Below, piece after piece: positions 48,736 to 57,506 of a stretch of DNA of 64,000 nt. The stretch is from Paenibacillus methanolicus (GTDB taxonomy: Bacteria; Bacillota; Bacilli; Paenibacillales; Paenibacillaceae): NCBI RefSeq assembly GCF_008124765.1, contig NZ_VNHS01000013.1:62001-126000 (forward strand), given 5' to 3'. A program made the position numbers and the translations under genes. The first letter of the stretch is position 1, and the number at the start of each line of letters is the position of its first letter. The notes below the pieces were generated by a model. That model saw only the letters and a program-made list of their open reading frames with translations, was not told the origin of the DNA and did no database searches.

Positions 48736-49935
48736 ATGAAGAAATCTTGGCGGGCAGAGAAGCTGGATCGGCTCGGATCCTCGATCTTTGCCGAAGTGAG
48801 CGGTTGGAAACGAGAGGCGATGGCGGCCGGATTGGACGTGATCGACCTGAGCATCGGCAGTCCCGACCAGCCGCCCGCGCCGGAAGTGCGGCAGGCGCTC
48901 GCGGATGCGGCGTTAAGGGCGGACGCCTACGCGTACCCGGGCACGAAGGGCAGCCGCGGCTATCTCGGCAAAGTCGCGGAATGGATGGCGTACCGGTTCG
49001 GCGTCGACTTGAACCCCGAGACGGAACTGCTCTCTCTGATGGGAACGCAGGACGGGCTCGGGCATCTCGCGCTTGCATTGTGCGACCCCGGCGATATTGC
49101 GATCATTCCGAACCCCGGCTATCCCGTCTATGCGGCAGGACTTGCCGTGGCGGGCGTCGAGCCATACTTGATGCCGCTTCGCGAGGAACGGGGGTATTTG
49201 CCGGATTTCGATGCCATTCCCGAGGAGGTATGGCGCAAGGCGAAGTTCATGCTGCTCAACTATCCGAGCAATCCGCTGTCGGCGGTTGCGGACCTGCCGT
49301 TCTACGAGCAAGCGGTCGCGGCGGCGAAGCGGCATGACGTCCTGATCGTGCATGATCTAGCCTATTCGGAGATGGCGTTCGACGGATTCCGTCCGCCGAG
49401 CATTTTGCAGGTGGAAGGGGCGCGCGATATCGCGGTGGAATTCCATTCCATGTCGAAGAGCTTTAATCTGGCGGGCGGTCGGATCGGCTTCGTGGCAGGT
49501 AACGCGGAGGCGGTAGCGGCGATGGCCGAGCTGAAGGGGAACATCGACTTCGGCGTGTTCCTTCCCGTGCAGGAAGCGGCCGTCGCCGCCTTGGAGCGCG
49601 ATATGTCGGGAACGGTCGAACCGGTAGGCGGATTATACGAACGGCGCAGAGATCTATTCCTCGGCGCGCTGGCGGCGGAAGGCTGGGCAGTACCCGAGCC
49701 GAAGGCGACGATGTTCATATGGGCGAAGCTGCCCCCGATGCGCTGGCATATGGCGGAACCTTGGACTTCGCGTCGAATTTCCCGGGAAATGCTCGCTCGG
49801 TACGGAGTTGCGATGATCCCGGGCGACGCTTTCGGATCTGAAGGCGAAGGCTACGTGCGAATCGCGCTCGTCGAGGAAGAAGAAAAGCTGCTGGATGCGG
49901 CGAAGCGGATCGGACGTTTTATTCGCGGCGAGTAG
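48736..49935 (+). CDS. Class I/II aminotransferase (LL-diaminopimelate aminotransferase-like)
   Basis: 399 residues. Marks of fold type I aminotransferases: VIDLSIGSPDQPPAPEVRQAL, YAYPGTKGSRGYLGKVAEWM, GTQDGLGHLALALCDPGD, NPGYPVYAAGL, IVHDLAYSEMAFDG with the PLP Asp, and PLP Lys241 in HSMSKSFNLAGGRIGFV. The closest subgroup by pattern is LL-diaminopimelate/DapL- or YugH/PatA-like; substrate not fixed. GGGGAGG precedes the ATG. It is 79 bp after the ArsC-like gene, and may share its transcript. No terminator with T-run follows. Confidence 0.9.
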   Translation: MKKSWRAEKLDRLGSSIFAEVSGWKREAMAAGLDVIDLSIGSPDQPPAPEVRQALADAALRADAYAYPGTKGSRGYLGKVAEWMAYRFGVDLNPETELLSLMGTQDGLGHLALALCDPGDIAIIPNPGYPVYAAGLAVAGVEPYLMPLREERGYLPDFDAIPEEVWRKAKFMLLNYPSNPLSAVADLPFYEQAVAAAKRHDVLIVHDLAYSEMAFDGFRPPSILQVEGARDIAVEFHSMSKSFNLAGGRIGFVAGNAEAVAAMAELKGNIDFGVFLPVQEAAVAALERDMSGTVEPVGGLYERRRDLFLGALAAEGWAVPEPKATMFIWAKLPPMRWHMAEPWTSRRISREMLARYGVAMIPGDAFGSEGEGYVRIALVEEEEKLLDAAKRIGRFIRGE

Positions 49936-50142
49936 CTCGCGGCGAACGGACCGGGATATTGCTTGAAATGGCGCTGTCCTTGAAGGACGGCGTGGACGAG
50001 CCTTGGCAAGTCGCGCCTAGAACGGCATGGTTTATCGACAGCGATTGTCGCGCGTTGTTAGCAATGTTTAGGCATTGCAGGGTCCTAGCGCTGTGCTCTA
50101 AGATAATAAGAAGCAAGTATTACGGTATGGGGATGGAATCGG

Positions 50143-51003
50143 ATGAACGAGAACAAAATTTTGATCGTGGACGGCATGGCCTTGCTGTTCCGGGCTTTTT
50201 TCGCGCAGTCTTACAGCGCCCGGCGGCTTGAGGACGGCACGCCGACGAACGCCATTTACGGCTTTATGCAGTATCTGTTCGACGCGGTGAACGAATTCCG
50301 GCCGACGCACGTGGTGTGCTGCTGGGATATGGGGAGCAAGACGTTCCGCACGGAGTTATTTTCGGATTATAAAGCGAATCGGCCGGATGCGCCGGAAGAC
50401 CTGATTCCGCAGTTCTCGCTCGTCAAGGATATCGTGGCGGCCCTGAACATTCCGAACATCGGGCTGGAAGGCTATGAGGCGGACGACTGCATCGGCACCG
50501 TATCGAATAAGCTAAGCGAGCTGGGGCATGTCTATATTCTTACCGGGGACCAGGATATGCTGCAGCTGGTGACGGAGCGCATCCATGTCGTCATCATGAA
50601 GAAGGGCCGGAACAATTACGCGGTGTACGACTTAGATTTCCTGAAGACGGACAAAGGTATACATCCGTTCCAGGTCGTCGAGATGAAAGGGCTCACGGGC
50701 GATACGAGCGATAATTACCCCGGCGTCAAAGGGATCGGCGAGAAAACCGCGCTGAAGCTGCTGACCGAATACGAGTCGATCGACGGCATCCTGAGCAACC
50801 TCGAGGTACTGCCGAAGAGCGTCAAGGCGAAGATCGAAGCGGACTTGGAGATGCTCCATCTGTCGCGGACGCTCGCACGCATCAACATCGAAGTGCCGGT
50901 CGCCTGCAGCCTCGAGGAATGCACGTGGAGCGTGCCGCTGGATTCGGCTTCCGAAGTGTTCGATAAATACCGGCTAACGAACTTATTGAAAATGATCGGC
51001 TAA
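50143..51003 (+). CDS. 5'-3' exonuclease (PolA N-domain-like, YpcP/ExoR type)
   Basis: 286 residues, the size of stand-alone 5' nucleases. Metal-binding acids: LIVDGMALLFRAFFA, 'VCCWDMGSKTFRTELFSDYKANR', GLEGYEADDCIGTVSNKL, YILTGDQDMLQLV, and the helix-hairpin-helix GDTSDNYPGVKGIGEKTALKLLTEY. It removes RNA primers or flaps, backing up DNA polymerase I. GGGGATGGA lies before ATG 50143. No polymerase domain follows. A hairpin downstream (51017-51053) may terminate it. Confidence 0.95.
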   Translation: MNENKILIVDGMALLFRAFFAQSYSARRLEDGTPTNAIYGFMQYLFDAVNEFRPTHVVCCWDMGSKTFRTELFSDYKANRPDAPEDLIPQFSLVKDIVAALNIPNIGLEGYEADDCIGTVSNKLSELGHVYILTGDQDMLQLVTERIHVVIMKKGRNNYAVYDLDFLKTDKGIHPFQVVEMKGLTGDTSDNYPGVKGIGEKTALKLLTEYESIDGILSNLEVLPKSVKAKIEADLEMLHLSRTLARINIEVPVACSLEECTWSVPLDSASEVFDKYRLTNLLKMIG

Positions 51004-51016
51004 TACGAGAAGGCGA

Positions 51017-51053
51017 GAAGCCCTTTTCCTGCTTGCGGGAGAAGGGCTTCTTC
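51017..51053 (+). terminator. Terminator-like hairpin after the exonuclease gene
   Basis: GAAGCCCTT-n-CC pairs with GG-n-AAGGGCTTC, followed by TTC. Confidence 0.65.
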
Positions 51054-51223
51054 GTGCTATGCGCAAGAGCGGGCATTCGAGTCCGCACTGGCATAGAGCG
51101 CGACGTTAATGGCGGGCCGAAAGTTGCAGACGGCGATGATACCGATTCCCCATACAATAATTTCCACCGTGAGAAGTCAATCCCGTCGACTGCGGGGAAA
51201 GGAATGCGACACTACAATATCCG

Positions 51224-51274
51224 TGTAAGCGCTTTATTCAAATGGAGTTCCGCATTGATTTGCGCAAACGTTTG
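51224..51274. promoter_or_regulatory. Candidate cre/operator sites upstream of the amylase gene
   Basis: TGTAAGCGCTTTAT (51224-51237) agrees with the CcpA cre consensus TGWAARCGYTWNCA at 12 of 14 positions; CAAACGTTTG (51265-51274) is a perfect 10-bp palindrome of the same class. Both lie 110-160 bp before the amylase start, suitable for catabolite or maltose-type control. Confidence 0.45.
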
Positions 51275-51287
51275 AACAAAGGAGGGC

Positions 51288-51377
51288 ATGCGAATCAAGA
51301 CGGCGCGTAAGCCGCGCCTGGTAATGATGCCTAAAAGCGAATATCCCCAACGCTTTCGGCCACTAAGGGAGGATTAA
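51288..51377 (+). CDS. 29-codon leader ORF ahead of the amylase gene
   Basis: ATG 51288 to TAA 51375-51377, reading MRIKTARKPRLVMMPK then SEYPQRFRPLRED: short, strongly basic then acidic, no membrane helix. GGAGG precedes the ATG but only 2 bases away. Its final codons form the amylase ribosome site (AAGGGAGGA), and it stops 6 bp before the amylase ATG, so it could couple translation. Weakly supported. Confidence 0.3.
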   Translation: MRIKTARKPRLVMMPKSEYPQRFRPLRED

Positions 51378-51383
51378 TCGTAC

Positions 51384-54300
51384 ATGCGAGCAGGAACGTT
51401 CAGCAAACGAATCATGGCATGGCTCATGGGCTTCATGGTGCTCACGACGTCCGGCATCATTCCGCCTGCGGCGGAAACGGTCGTTCAAGCGGCGGAAACA
51501 TCCGCGGGATCGGCCACCGTCTACTACTACACGCCGACGCGGAACTGGAATACCGTCTACATGCATCACAACGGGAGCGGAACTTGGACGCCAGTGCCGG
51601 GCACGAAGATGGATGCGGCCTGCGCGAACTGGGCGAAGTCGACCGTTACGCTCGGCAGCGCGGCCACGTTCGAGTTGGTCTTCAACAATGGCTCCGGCGC
51701 TTGGGACAACAACGGCGGCGCCAACTATAAAGCCGGTGCTGGCGAGCATCAAGCGAAGGACGGCAAGCTGACCGCCGGCGCGGGCAATCCATGCGCGCCG
51801 GATACGACGGCGCCGAGCGTCCCCGCCGGATTGGTCAAAGGCGCGGTGACCAGCACGACCGCGGCACTATCGTGGACGGCTTCGACCGATAACGCGGGCG
51901 GCAGCGGCGTAGCCGGCTACGATGTCTACCGCGGCGGCGCGCTCGTCAAGAGCGGCGTAACGGGCGTAACTTACGCGGATACGGGGCTAACGCCTGCCAC
52001 GGCTTACAGCTACACGGTCGTGGCGAAGGACGCGGCGGGCAACCAATCGGCGCCATCCGTCCCTTTGTCCGTGACAACCGCCGCGGCCGGTAATCAGGCT
52101 ATCGTCTATTACTACACGAAGACGAAGGGATGGACGTCGGTTAGTGTCCACTACCAACCGGCGGGCGGCAGCTGGACGGCCGCGCCGGGCGTGGCGATGA
52201 ACGAGAACGCCTGCGCGGAGTGGGTGAAGAAGACCGTCGATCTGGGTTCCGCGTCTTCCATGAAAGCGGCCTTCAACAACGGTTCGACCTGGGATAATAA
52301 CGGCGGCTCGGATTATACGTTGGCTGCGGGCGTAGTCACCGTGAAGGACGGCATTGTGACCGCCGGAGCGGCGAACCCATGCGCGCCGCTGCCGGAAGAC
52401 GTTACGCCGCCGTCGGTTCCGCAAGGCGTATCGGCGGTCGCGAGCGGTCTTGCGATCACGCTGAACTGGACCGCTTCGACGGACAACGCGGGCGGCCGCG
52501 GGGTAGCCGGCTACGAAATTACGCGTACCGGCGGTACGGCCGGCGCGAAGACGTTCACGACGACGAGCACGTCTTTCCGCGACGGCTCCCTGGAAGCGAG
52601 AACGGCGTACAGCTATACCGTGAAAGCGTACGATAACGCGCAGCCGGCCAACAAATCGGCGGCCAGCGCGGCCGCGAGCGCCACGACGGGCGACGCGCCG
52701 CCGCCGGTGCCAGGCGGAACGCCGATCGGCACGGATATGCGCGAAGACTCGATTTATTTCGTCATGACGGCGCGCTTCTACGACGGCGACGCATCCAATA
52801 ACCGCGGCGGTTCGGCGCATACGACCAGCGGCAACGCGGCGAATAACGACCCAATGTTCCGCGGGGATTTCAAGGGACTGATCGACAAGCTGGATTACAT
52901 CAAGGCGCTCGGTTTCTCGGCGGTCTGGATCACGCCGGTCGTGCTGAACCGCTCCGACTACGATTACCACGGTTATCACGGCTACGATTTCTTCAGGGTC
53001 GACCCTCGGCTCGAATCCGCCGGCGCTTCGTATCAGGACTTGATCAATGCGGCGCATAACAAAGGGCTCAAGATCATCCAGGACGTCGTCTACAATCACT
53101 CCAGCCGTTGGGGCGCCAAAGGCTTGTATACGCCGAAGGTGTTCGGCATCCGCGATACGCAGTGGAGCTGGTTTTACGACGAGCCGGTCGCCGGCGCCGA
53201 GTATGACGGAATGACCGTCAACGCGAGCGGCAAACCGTACAACGGCGATCTATGGTCGACATCCGAGCCTGCGGGCAACACGTGCCGCAACTGGGGCGTA
53301 CCGACGGGCGCCACGAGCAAGGAAGGGTATAAAATTTACAACTGCCAATGGCCGAATCCGACGAGCGGCATGTTCCCTTCGAACCTGTACCATCAGTGCT
53401 GGATCGGCAACTGGGAGGGAGAAGACTCCCGCAGCTGCTGGATTCATGAGGATTTGGCGGACTTCAACACCGAATCGAAACCCGTGCAGGATTATCTGAT
53501 CGACGCGTATAACCGCTTCATCGATATGGGCGTCGACGGCTTCCGGATCGACACGGCCGTCCACATTCCGCGGGTTACCTGGAACCGTCATTTCCTGCCT
53601 GCCGCGCAGGAGCACGCGGTGGCCAAGTTCGGCGACAAGGGCAAGAACTTCTTCATGTTCGGCGAGGTCGGCTCGTTCGTGAACGACAAGTGGAACCGGG
53701 GCTCGGTCAACCACTCCGCCCAGTTCTTCACGTGGAAGGAGCGGACGACGTACAGCGCCGACGACACGGCGGCGGCACTCGAGCAGTACAACTACGAGAA
53801 CAACATGGGCACGGGCAACCAGCCGACGTCGACGAACGCTTTCCTAAGCGGCAATGCCTACCATCAGCCGGACCATTCCAAATTCTCGGGCATGAGCGTC
53901 ATCGACATGCGGATGCACATGAACTTCGGCGACGCGGGCAACGCGTTCTGGAACGGCAAGGACTCGGACGACAGCTACAACGACGCCACGTATAACGTCG
54001 TCTACGTCGATAGCCACGATTACGGCCCGAACAAATCGTCTACCCGGTATGCGGGCGGGACGGCGGCGTGGGCGGAGAACATGAGCCTCATGTGGACGTT
54101 CCGCGGCATCCCGACGCTGTATTACGGCTCCGAGATCGAATTCCAGGCCGGCAAGCCGATCGACTGCGGCCCGACTTGCCCGCTCGCGACGACGGGGCGC
54201 GCTTATTTCGGCGACCACCTCGAAGGCTCTGTCGTGGCCGGCGGCTTCGGTCAAGTGGCTTCGGCTACCGGCACCGTCGCCCAGACGCTCCAGAAGCCGC

Positions 54301-54656
54301 TCGTGAAGCATCTGCAGCGGCTGAACCAAATTCGCCGCGCGATCCCGGCGCTTCAGAAAGGGCAATATTCAACGGAAAACGTCAGCGGCGGCATCGCTTA
54401 CAAACGGCGGTACACCGACACCGCCAAAGGCATCGACAGCTTCGCGCTCGTCGCGGTCAGCTCCTCGGCTACGTTCAGCAATATCCCGAACGGCACGTAC
54501 AAAGATGCCGTCACGGGCGACGTGCGCACCGTCACGAACGGCACGCTGAGCGTGAACGTCAGCGGCCAGGGCAACCTGCGCGTGTACGTACTCGACCTGG
54601 CGGGCAATCCGGCGCCGGGCAAGATCGGCGAGGATGGACCATTCTTGAAAGCGTAA
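51384..54656 (+). CDS. Secreted multidomain alpha-amylase (GH13) with two starch-binding and two FN3 modules
   Basis: 1090 residues. Order: signal peptide (1-~39), CBM25-type starch-binding module (~45-137, YYYTPTRNWNTVYMHHNG.. AWDNNGG), fibronectin III (~142-232), a second CBM25-type module (~235-335), second fibronectin III (~342-432), then the GH13 barrel (~445-960) and a C-terminal beta domain. Catalytic residues: nucleophile Asp723 in GFRIDTAVH, acid/base Glu761 in FGEVGS, and Asp879 in VDSHDYG. It hydrolyses alpha-1,4-glucan outside the cell; the FN3 modules are spacers. Cys pairs in the barrel (CRNWGVP, CQWPNP, CWIGNW) suggest disulfides. AAGGGAGGA precedes the ATG; a terminator follows. 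Confidence 0.95.
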   Translation: MRAGTFSKRIMAWLMGFMVLTTSGIIPPAAETVVQAAETSAGSATVYYYTPTRNWNTVYMHHNGSGTWTPVPGTKMDAACANWAKSTVTLGSAATFELVFNNGSGAWDNNGGANYKAGAGEHQAKDGKLTAGAGNPCAPDTTAPSVPAGLVKGAVTSTTAALSWTASTDNAGGSGVAGYDVYRGGALVKSGVTGVTYADTGLTPATAYSYTVVAKDAAGNQSAPSVPLSVTTAAAGNQAIVYYYTKTKGWTSVSVHYQPAGGSWTAAPGVAMNENACAEWVKKTVDLGSASSMKAAFNNGSTWDNNGGSDYTLAAGVVTVKDGIVTAGAANPCAPLPEDVTPPSVPQGVSAVASGLAITLNWTASTDNAGGRGVAGYEITRTGGTAGAKTFTTTSTSFRDGSLEARTAYSYTVKAYDNAQPANKSAASAAASATTGDAPPPVPGGTPIGTDMREDSIYFVMTARFYDGDASNNRGGSAHTTSGNAANNDPMFRGDFKGLIDKLDYIKALGFSAVWITPVVLNRSDYDYHGYHGYDFFRVDPRLESAGASYQDLINAAHNKGLKIIQDVVYNHSSRWGAKGLYTPKVFGIRDTQWSWFYDEPVAGAEYDGMTVNASGKPYNGDLWSTSEPAGNTCRNWGVPTGATSKEGYKIYNCQWPNPTSGMFPSNLYHQCWIGNWEGEDSRSCWIHEDLADFNTESKPVQDYLIDAYNRFIDMGVDGFRIDTAVHIPRVTWNRHFLPAAQEHAVAKFGDKGKNFFMFGEVGSFVNDKWNRGSVNHSAQFFTWKERTTYSADDTAAALEQYNYENNMGTGNQPTSTNAFLSGNAYHQPDHSKFSGMSVIDMRMHMNFGDAGNAFWNGKDSDDSYNDATYNVVYVDSHDYGPNKSSTRYAGGTAAWAENMSLMWTFRGIPTLYYGSEIEFQAGKPIDCGPTCPLATTGRAYFGDHLEGSVVAGGFGQVASATGTVAQTLQKPLVKHLQRLNQIRRAIPALQKGQYSTENVSGGIAYKRRYTDTAKGIDSFALVAVSSSATFSNIPNGTYKDAVTGDVRTVTNGTLSVNVSGQGNLRVYVLDLAGNPAPGKIGEDGPFLKA

Positions 54657-54675
54657 TCGAACAAAGCGAACAAAG

Positions 54676-54700
54676 AAACCCGCGCCCGGCGCGGGTTTTT
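54676..54700 (+). terminator. Rho-independent terminator after the amylase gene
   Basis: AACCCGCGCC and GCGGGTTTTT, loop about 4 bases, five T. Confidence 0.93.
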
Positions 54701-54886
54701 GCCGTACTACGGGTTTACCGCTTAAACGGTGTCCCTGCCGAGCCCCGCAACACTCTTAAGGACCCGGATAAGCAAAGGAGGACGACAGCGCGTTTCAGAT
54801 GGGGCTTTGTCAAGTTATCGACGACATTGCTATGGGCGGGATGCGAGCTTTTCGGTTGCCCGCAATCGGGACTTCAAGGTGAATTG
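54701..54886. other. Short intergenic stretch without a supported gene
   Basis: A 27-codon frame from 54797 follows AAAGGAGG at 16 bases, too far, so it is not called. No other feature stands out. Confidence 0.4.
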
Positions 54887-54920
54887 AAAAGGCGGAACAG
54901 GTCGCCGCCTGTTCCGCCTT
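54887..54920 (-). terminator. Terminator of the DUF4183 gene pair
   Basis: AAGGCGGAACAGG pairs with CCTGTTCCGCCTT; on the minus strand TTTT follows. Confidence 0.9.
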
Positions 54921-54948
54921 ACCTTTGCCGCGAAAACCAGCTAGTCCC

Positions 54949-55368
54949 TTACACGATAATGTCGATATCCGGCACCGAAATGACCGGCGGCGTCGTAATC
55001 GTCGACGTCGTGTTCGAGAAGTCCGCGACTTCCAAGACGACAGGCGCGCCTACGGGGATGTCGATCGTGTTGATGACGAGCGAAGCGGTCGTCAGCGAAG
55101 AGAGGTTCGCTTCCTGCATCATGCCGTTGACGTAGACGTTCAAGTAGCCGTTGACGGGCGGCGCGGGCAAGTCGGTGATCGCATCGCCGTTGTCGTTGAC
55201 GAAACCGGCGGCCGGTATCGTCGTCACGCCCCCGGCGATCATCGGCGCGGTCACCGTCGCGACGAACCGGAAGACGGCCGGCAGGACGCTGGTCGTCACC
55301 GCGCCGCCCGAGGCGACGGGCGCGGTCGCGCTGGCCGCGATGAACAATTTGATGAGCGAAGCTGGCAT
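54949..55368 (-). CDS. DUF4183-family protein (second of a pair)
   Basis: 139 residues from ATG 55368 with GGGGG 9 bases upstream (GTG 55377 possible). The C-terminal ~75 residues match DUF4183: PPVNGYLNVYVNGMMQEANLSSLTTASLVINTIDIPVGAPVVLEVADFSN. The N-terminal half (LIKLFIAASATAPVASGGAVTTSVLPAVFRFVATVTAPMIAGGVTTIPAAGF) is Ala/Thr/Val-rich, either a beta arm or a low-complexity extension. In Bacillaceae this domain is found in spore-surface and phage-tail-like proteins; the role is unknown. It follows the other DUF4183 gene by 19 bp. Confidence 0.75.
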   Translation of the reverse strand: MPASLIKLFIAASATAPVASGGAVTTSVLPAVFRFVATVTAPMIAGGVTTIPAAGFVNDNGDAITDLPAPPVNGYLNVYVNGMMQEANLSSLTTASLVINTIDIPVGAPVVLEVADFSNTTSTITTPPVISVPDIDIIV

Positions 55369-55387
55369 AACATTCACCCCCTTTCGT

Positions 55388-55732
55388 TCAGGCCATAATC
55401 CGGATCGACTGGACGATGATCGGCACGCCCTTCTGCGGGATATCCTCCGACAAGAAGCGAATCGAGCCCGCGCGGATCCGGTACATGTTGGCCGGCTGCA
55501 GCACCGCGTTCACGAACGTCTGGATCAGCGACATGTCGCGCGGGTTCGGAATGCGATTGGTCCGCCCGTAGCCGTCCACGCCGTCTTCGTCGCGATACTC
55601 CCGTTTGGCGCCGTCCGCGATGGCGTAGAAGAGGTATACTTTGGTTTGCAAAAGACGGCGCGTCCTGCCGCGGGTTGATTTGCGCTTCGTCTGCCGGGAA
55701 GCTCGTTTACGGGGCGATTGCCGGATGCTCAC
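55388..55732 (-). CDS. DUF4183-family protein (first of a pair)
   Basis: 114 residues from GTG 55732, after AGAAGGTGA at about 8 bases. A very basic N-terminus (IRQSPRKRASRQTKRKSTRGRTRRLLQ) leads into DUF4183: KVYLFYAIADGAKREYRDEDGVDGYG, IPNPRDMSLIQTFVNAVLQPANMYRIRAGSIRFLSEDIPQKGVPIIVQSIRI. The two proteins are probably co-expressed. The basic arm suggests binding to an anionic surface (peptide, DNA or spore glycan). Function inferred only from family occurrence. Confidence 0.78.
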   Translation of the reverse strand: MSIRQSPRKRASRQTKRKSTRGRTRRLLQTKVYLFYAIADGAKREYRDEDGVDGYGRTNRIPNPRDMSLIQTFVNAVLQPANMYRIRAGSIRFLSEDIPQKGVPIIVQSIRIMA

Positions 55733-55951
55733 CTGGTCGTCACCTTCTTGGCCGAAAATGGGATTCCTTTACAGAATATGCGTTTGCGCTCGTGCCCGCG
55801 TAGCCGTTTGACCGCGGTGCGAATGACCAAAAATGTGATCTAGCCTACACTTTTCTATTGTTGGAGATCCGGTCGGGATGCTATCTTTAACTTAAAGGGC
55901 ACTCCCACCATCTCGCTCCCAAGAGCGACTATATTCCGGCGATAGAAAGGG

Positions 55952-57193
55952 ATGAGGACGATCGTCTTGCTTCGCTGCCTCTGTATTTGCATCATGATTA
56001 TGCTTCTAGGAACGAGTCTGCCCCGCGGTCTGCGAGCCGAAGAGAGTATCCCGCAGCCGCCGGAGCTCCAGTCGGAGGCGGCGATTCTGATCGACGCCCG
56101 TTCTGGCGCCGTCCTGTTCGGGAAGAACGCGACGGAGCGCCTCTATCCAGCCAGCATTACGAAGATCGTCACCGGCATCATCGCGCTCGAATCGGCTGAT
56201 CCGGAAGAGATCGTCACGGTCTCCAAGGAAGCGCGTTACGAGGACGGCACCCGCGTCTATTTGGCCGAAGGCGAGCAGGTCACGCTCGGCAATCTCGTTT
56301 ACGCGCTCATGCTCAATTCCGGCAACGATGCGGCGACCGCGATCGCCGAGCATATTTCCGGTTCGAAGGCGCTGTTCGCCGACAAAATGAATGCGTTTGC
56401 GAAGGAGACGGTCGGGGTATTCGACACGCAGTTCACGAATCCGCACGGCTTGCCCGACCCGGCGCACTATACGACAGCCTCGGACATGGCCAAGATCGCC
56501 CAATATGCCATGCGCAACGAGCGGTTCCGGGAGATCGTCGCGACGGACAAAATGCCGTGGAACGGCAAGGAATGGCAGTCCCAGCTCGACAACCACAACA
56601 AGCTGCTCACGACGTACGAAGGCACGCTCGGCGTCAAGAACGGCTACACGCAGGCGGCGGGCAACACGCTCGTCATCGCGGCGCAGCGCGGCGGCATGGA
56701 GCTGATCGGCGTCATCCTTAAGGCGAGCACGAACAAAGCGATTTACGCCGAAATGACGAAGCTGCTGGATTACGGGTTCGCGGCATTCGAGCCGAGGCAG
56801 CTTTTCGCGGCGGGCGAAACGTACAAATACGGCACGGGCGCGGAAGGGGAGTCGCCTCGAATGTTCGTCGCCGAGGAGGAGCTGTGGACAGCGGCGCCGA
56901 AGCATGAAATCGCCGACATGCAGGTCGACGCGCTAGGTTCGGTCACGATGAGCACCCCTTCGCGCACGTGGACGGCCGGCATGCTGACGCTGCAGACGCC
57001 CCCTGCGGAGAGCGCGCAGGCGGTTGAGGCGGGAAGCGAGGCCGCCGGAGCGGCCGAAGACATCGAGGAAGAGAAGGCTGTCGCCGCATCGGGCTGGGAG
57101 CTGCCGATTGCCGGCGCCTGGCTGCTCATGAATATCATGCTCGGCGCGATCGCGTATATGAAGCTGCGCAAGCGCGCGATGCGGGGGGCATAG
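55952..57193 (+). CDS. D-alanyl-D-alanine carboxypeptidase (PBP5/DacF-like)
   Basis: 413 residues. Signal sequence, then S11 peptidase motifs: S68-I-T-K71 in YPASITKI, S123-G-N125 in LMLNSGNDAA, and KNG in GVKNGYT where most members have KTG, a known but less common variant. A C-terminal beta domain (RTWTAGMLTLQ) and a final membrane helix (WELPIAGAWLLMNIMLGAIAYM) with basic tail anchor it. It trims D-Ala from peptidoglycan stems; DacF-type members act in forespore cortex. ATG 55952 has AAAGGG directly adjacent; TTG 55967 is the alternative (GAGG 9 bases upstream). Terminator follows. Confidence 0.92.
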   Translation: MRTIVLLRCLCICIMIMLLGTSLPRGLRAEESIPQPPELQSEAAILIDARSGAVLFGKNATERLYPASITKIVTGIIALESADPEEIVTVSKEARYEDGTRVYLAEGEQVTLGNLVYALMLNSGNDAATAIAEHISGSKALFADKMNAFAKETVGVFDTQFTNPHGLPDPAHYTTASDMAKIAQYAMRNERFREIVATDKMPWNGKEWQSQLDNHNKLLTTYEGTLGVKNGYTQAAGNTLVIAAQRGGMELIGVILKASTNKAIYAEMTKLLDYGFAAFEPRQLFAAGETYKYGTGAEGESPRMFVAEEELWTAAPKHEIADMQVDALGSVTMSTPSRTWTAGMLTLQTPPAESAQAVEAGSEAAGAAEDIEEEKAVAASGWELPIAGAWLLMNIMLGAIAYMKLRKRAMRGA

Positions 57194-57238
57194 CGCCGCG
57201 ATATCCGTGTTCGCCTCGGCTAATCGCGTATCGGGAAC

Positions 57239-57273
57239 AAGGCGTCTCAACCGACCGGTTGAGACGCCTTTTT
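57239..57273 (+). terminator. Rho-independent terminator after the carboxypeptidase gene
   Basis: AAGGCGTCTCAACC pairs perfectly with GGTTGAGACGCCTT; five T follow. Confidence 0.95.
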
Positions 57274-57309
57274 AGGCATGCAAGCGATTATTAGTTTCAC
57301 GCTACTAAA

Positions 57310-57339
57310 CTTCGTAACAAACGACATCATCTTCGTAAC
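57310..57339 (+). promoter_or_regulatory. Two CTTCGTAAC direct repeats, candidate AraC-type regulator sites
   Basis: CTTCGTAAC at 57310-57318 and again at 57331-57339, 21 bp apart (two helical turns), ending 8 bp before the -35 box at 57348. Spacing of about 21 bp is usual for AraC-family half-sites; the regulator encoded downstream is of that class. Confidence 0.45.
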
Positions 57340-57347
57340 GATGCACA

Positions 57348-57376
57348 TCGCCAAGCCGCACGTCCCTCACTATAAT
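57348..57376 (+). promoter_or_regulatory. SigA promoter candidate for the yesM-yesN-type operon
   Basis: TCGCCA-N17-TATAAT; a good -10 and weak -35. A hairpin (GGCTGTC...GACAGTCC) lies in the leader at ~57432-57455. Confidence 0.55.
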
Positions 57377-57506
57377 TCGAGGGTAGATGGAATCGGCCGC
57401 GTACCGGAGCGAACAGGCAGAGAATATGCCAGGCTGTCTTCTCAAGAGGACAGTCCCTACTTTAATATAGAGACAGACGAAGCCAAGGGGCCGGAGGGGA
57501 GCTAAG

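Noticed and set aside
57278-57505. 75-codon frame upstream of the YesM-type gene
   Set aside because: It begins next to the preceding terminator, spans the promoter and direct repeats, and has no ribosome site or family resemblance.
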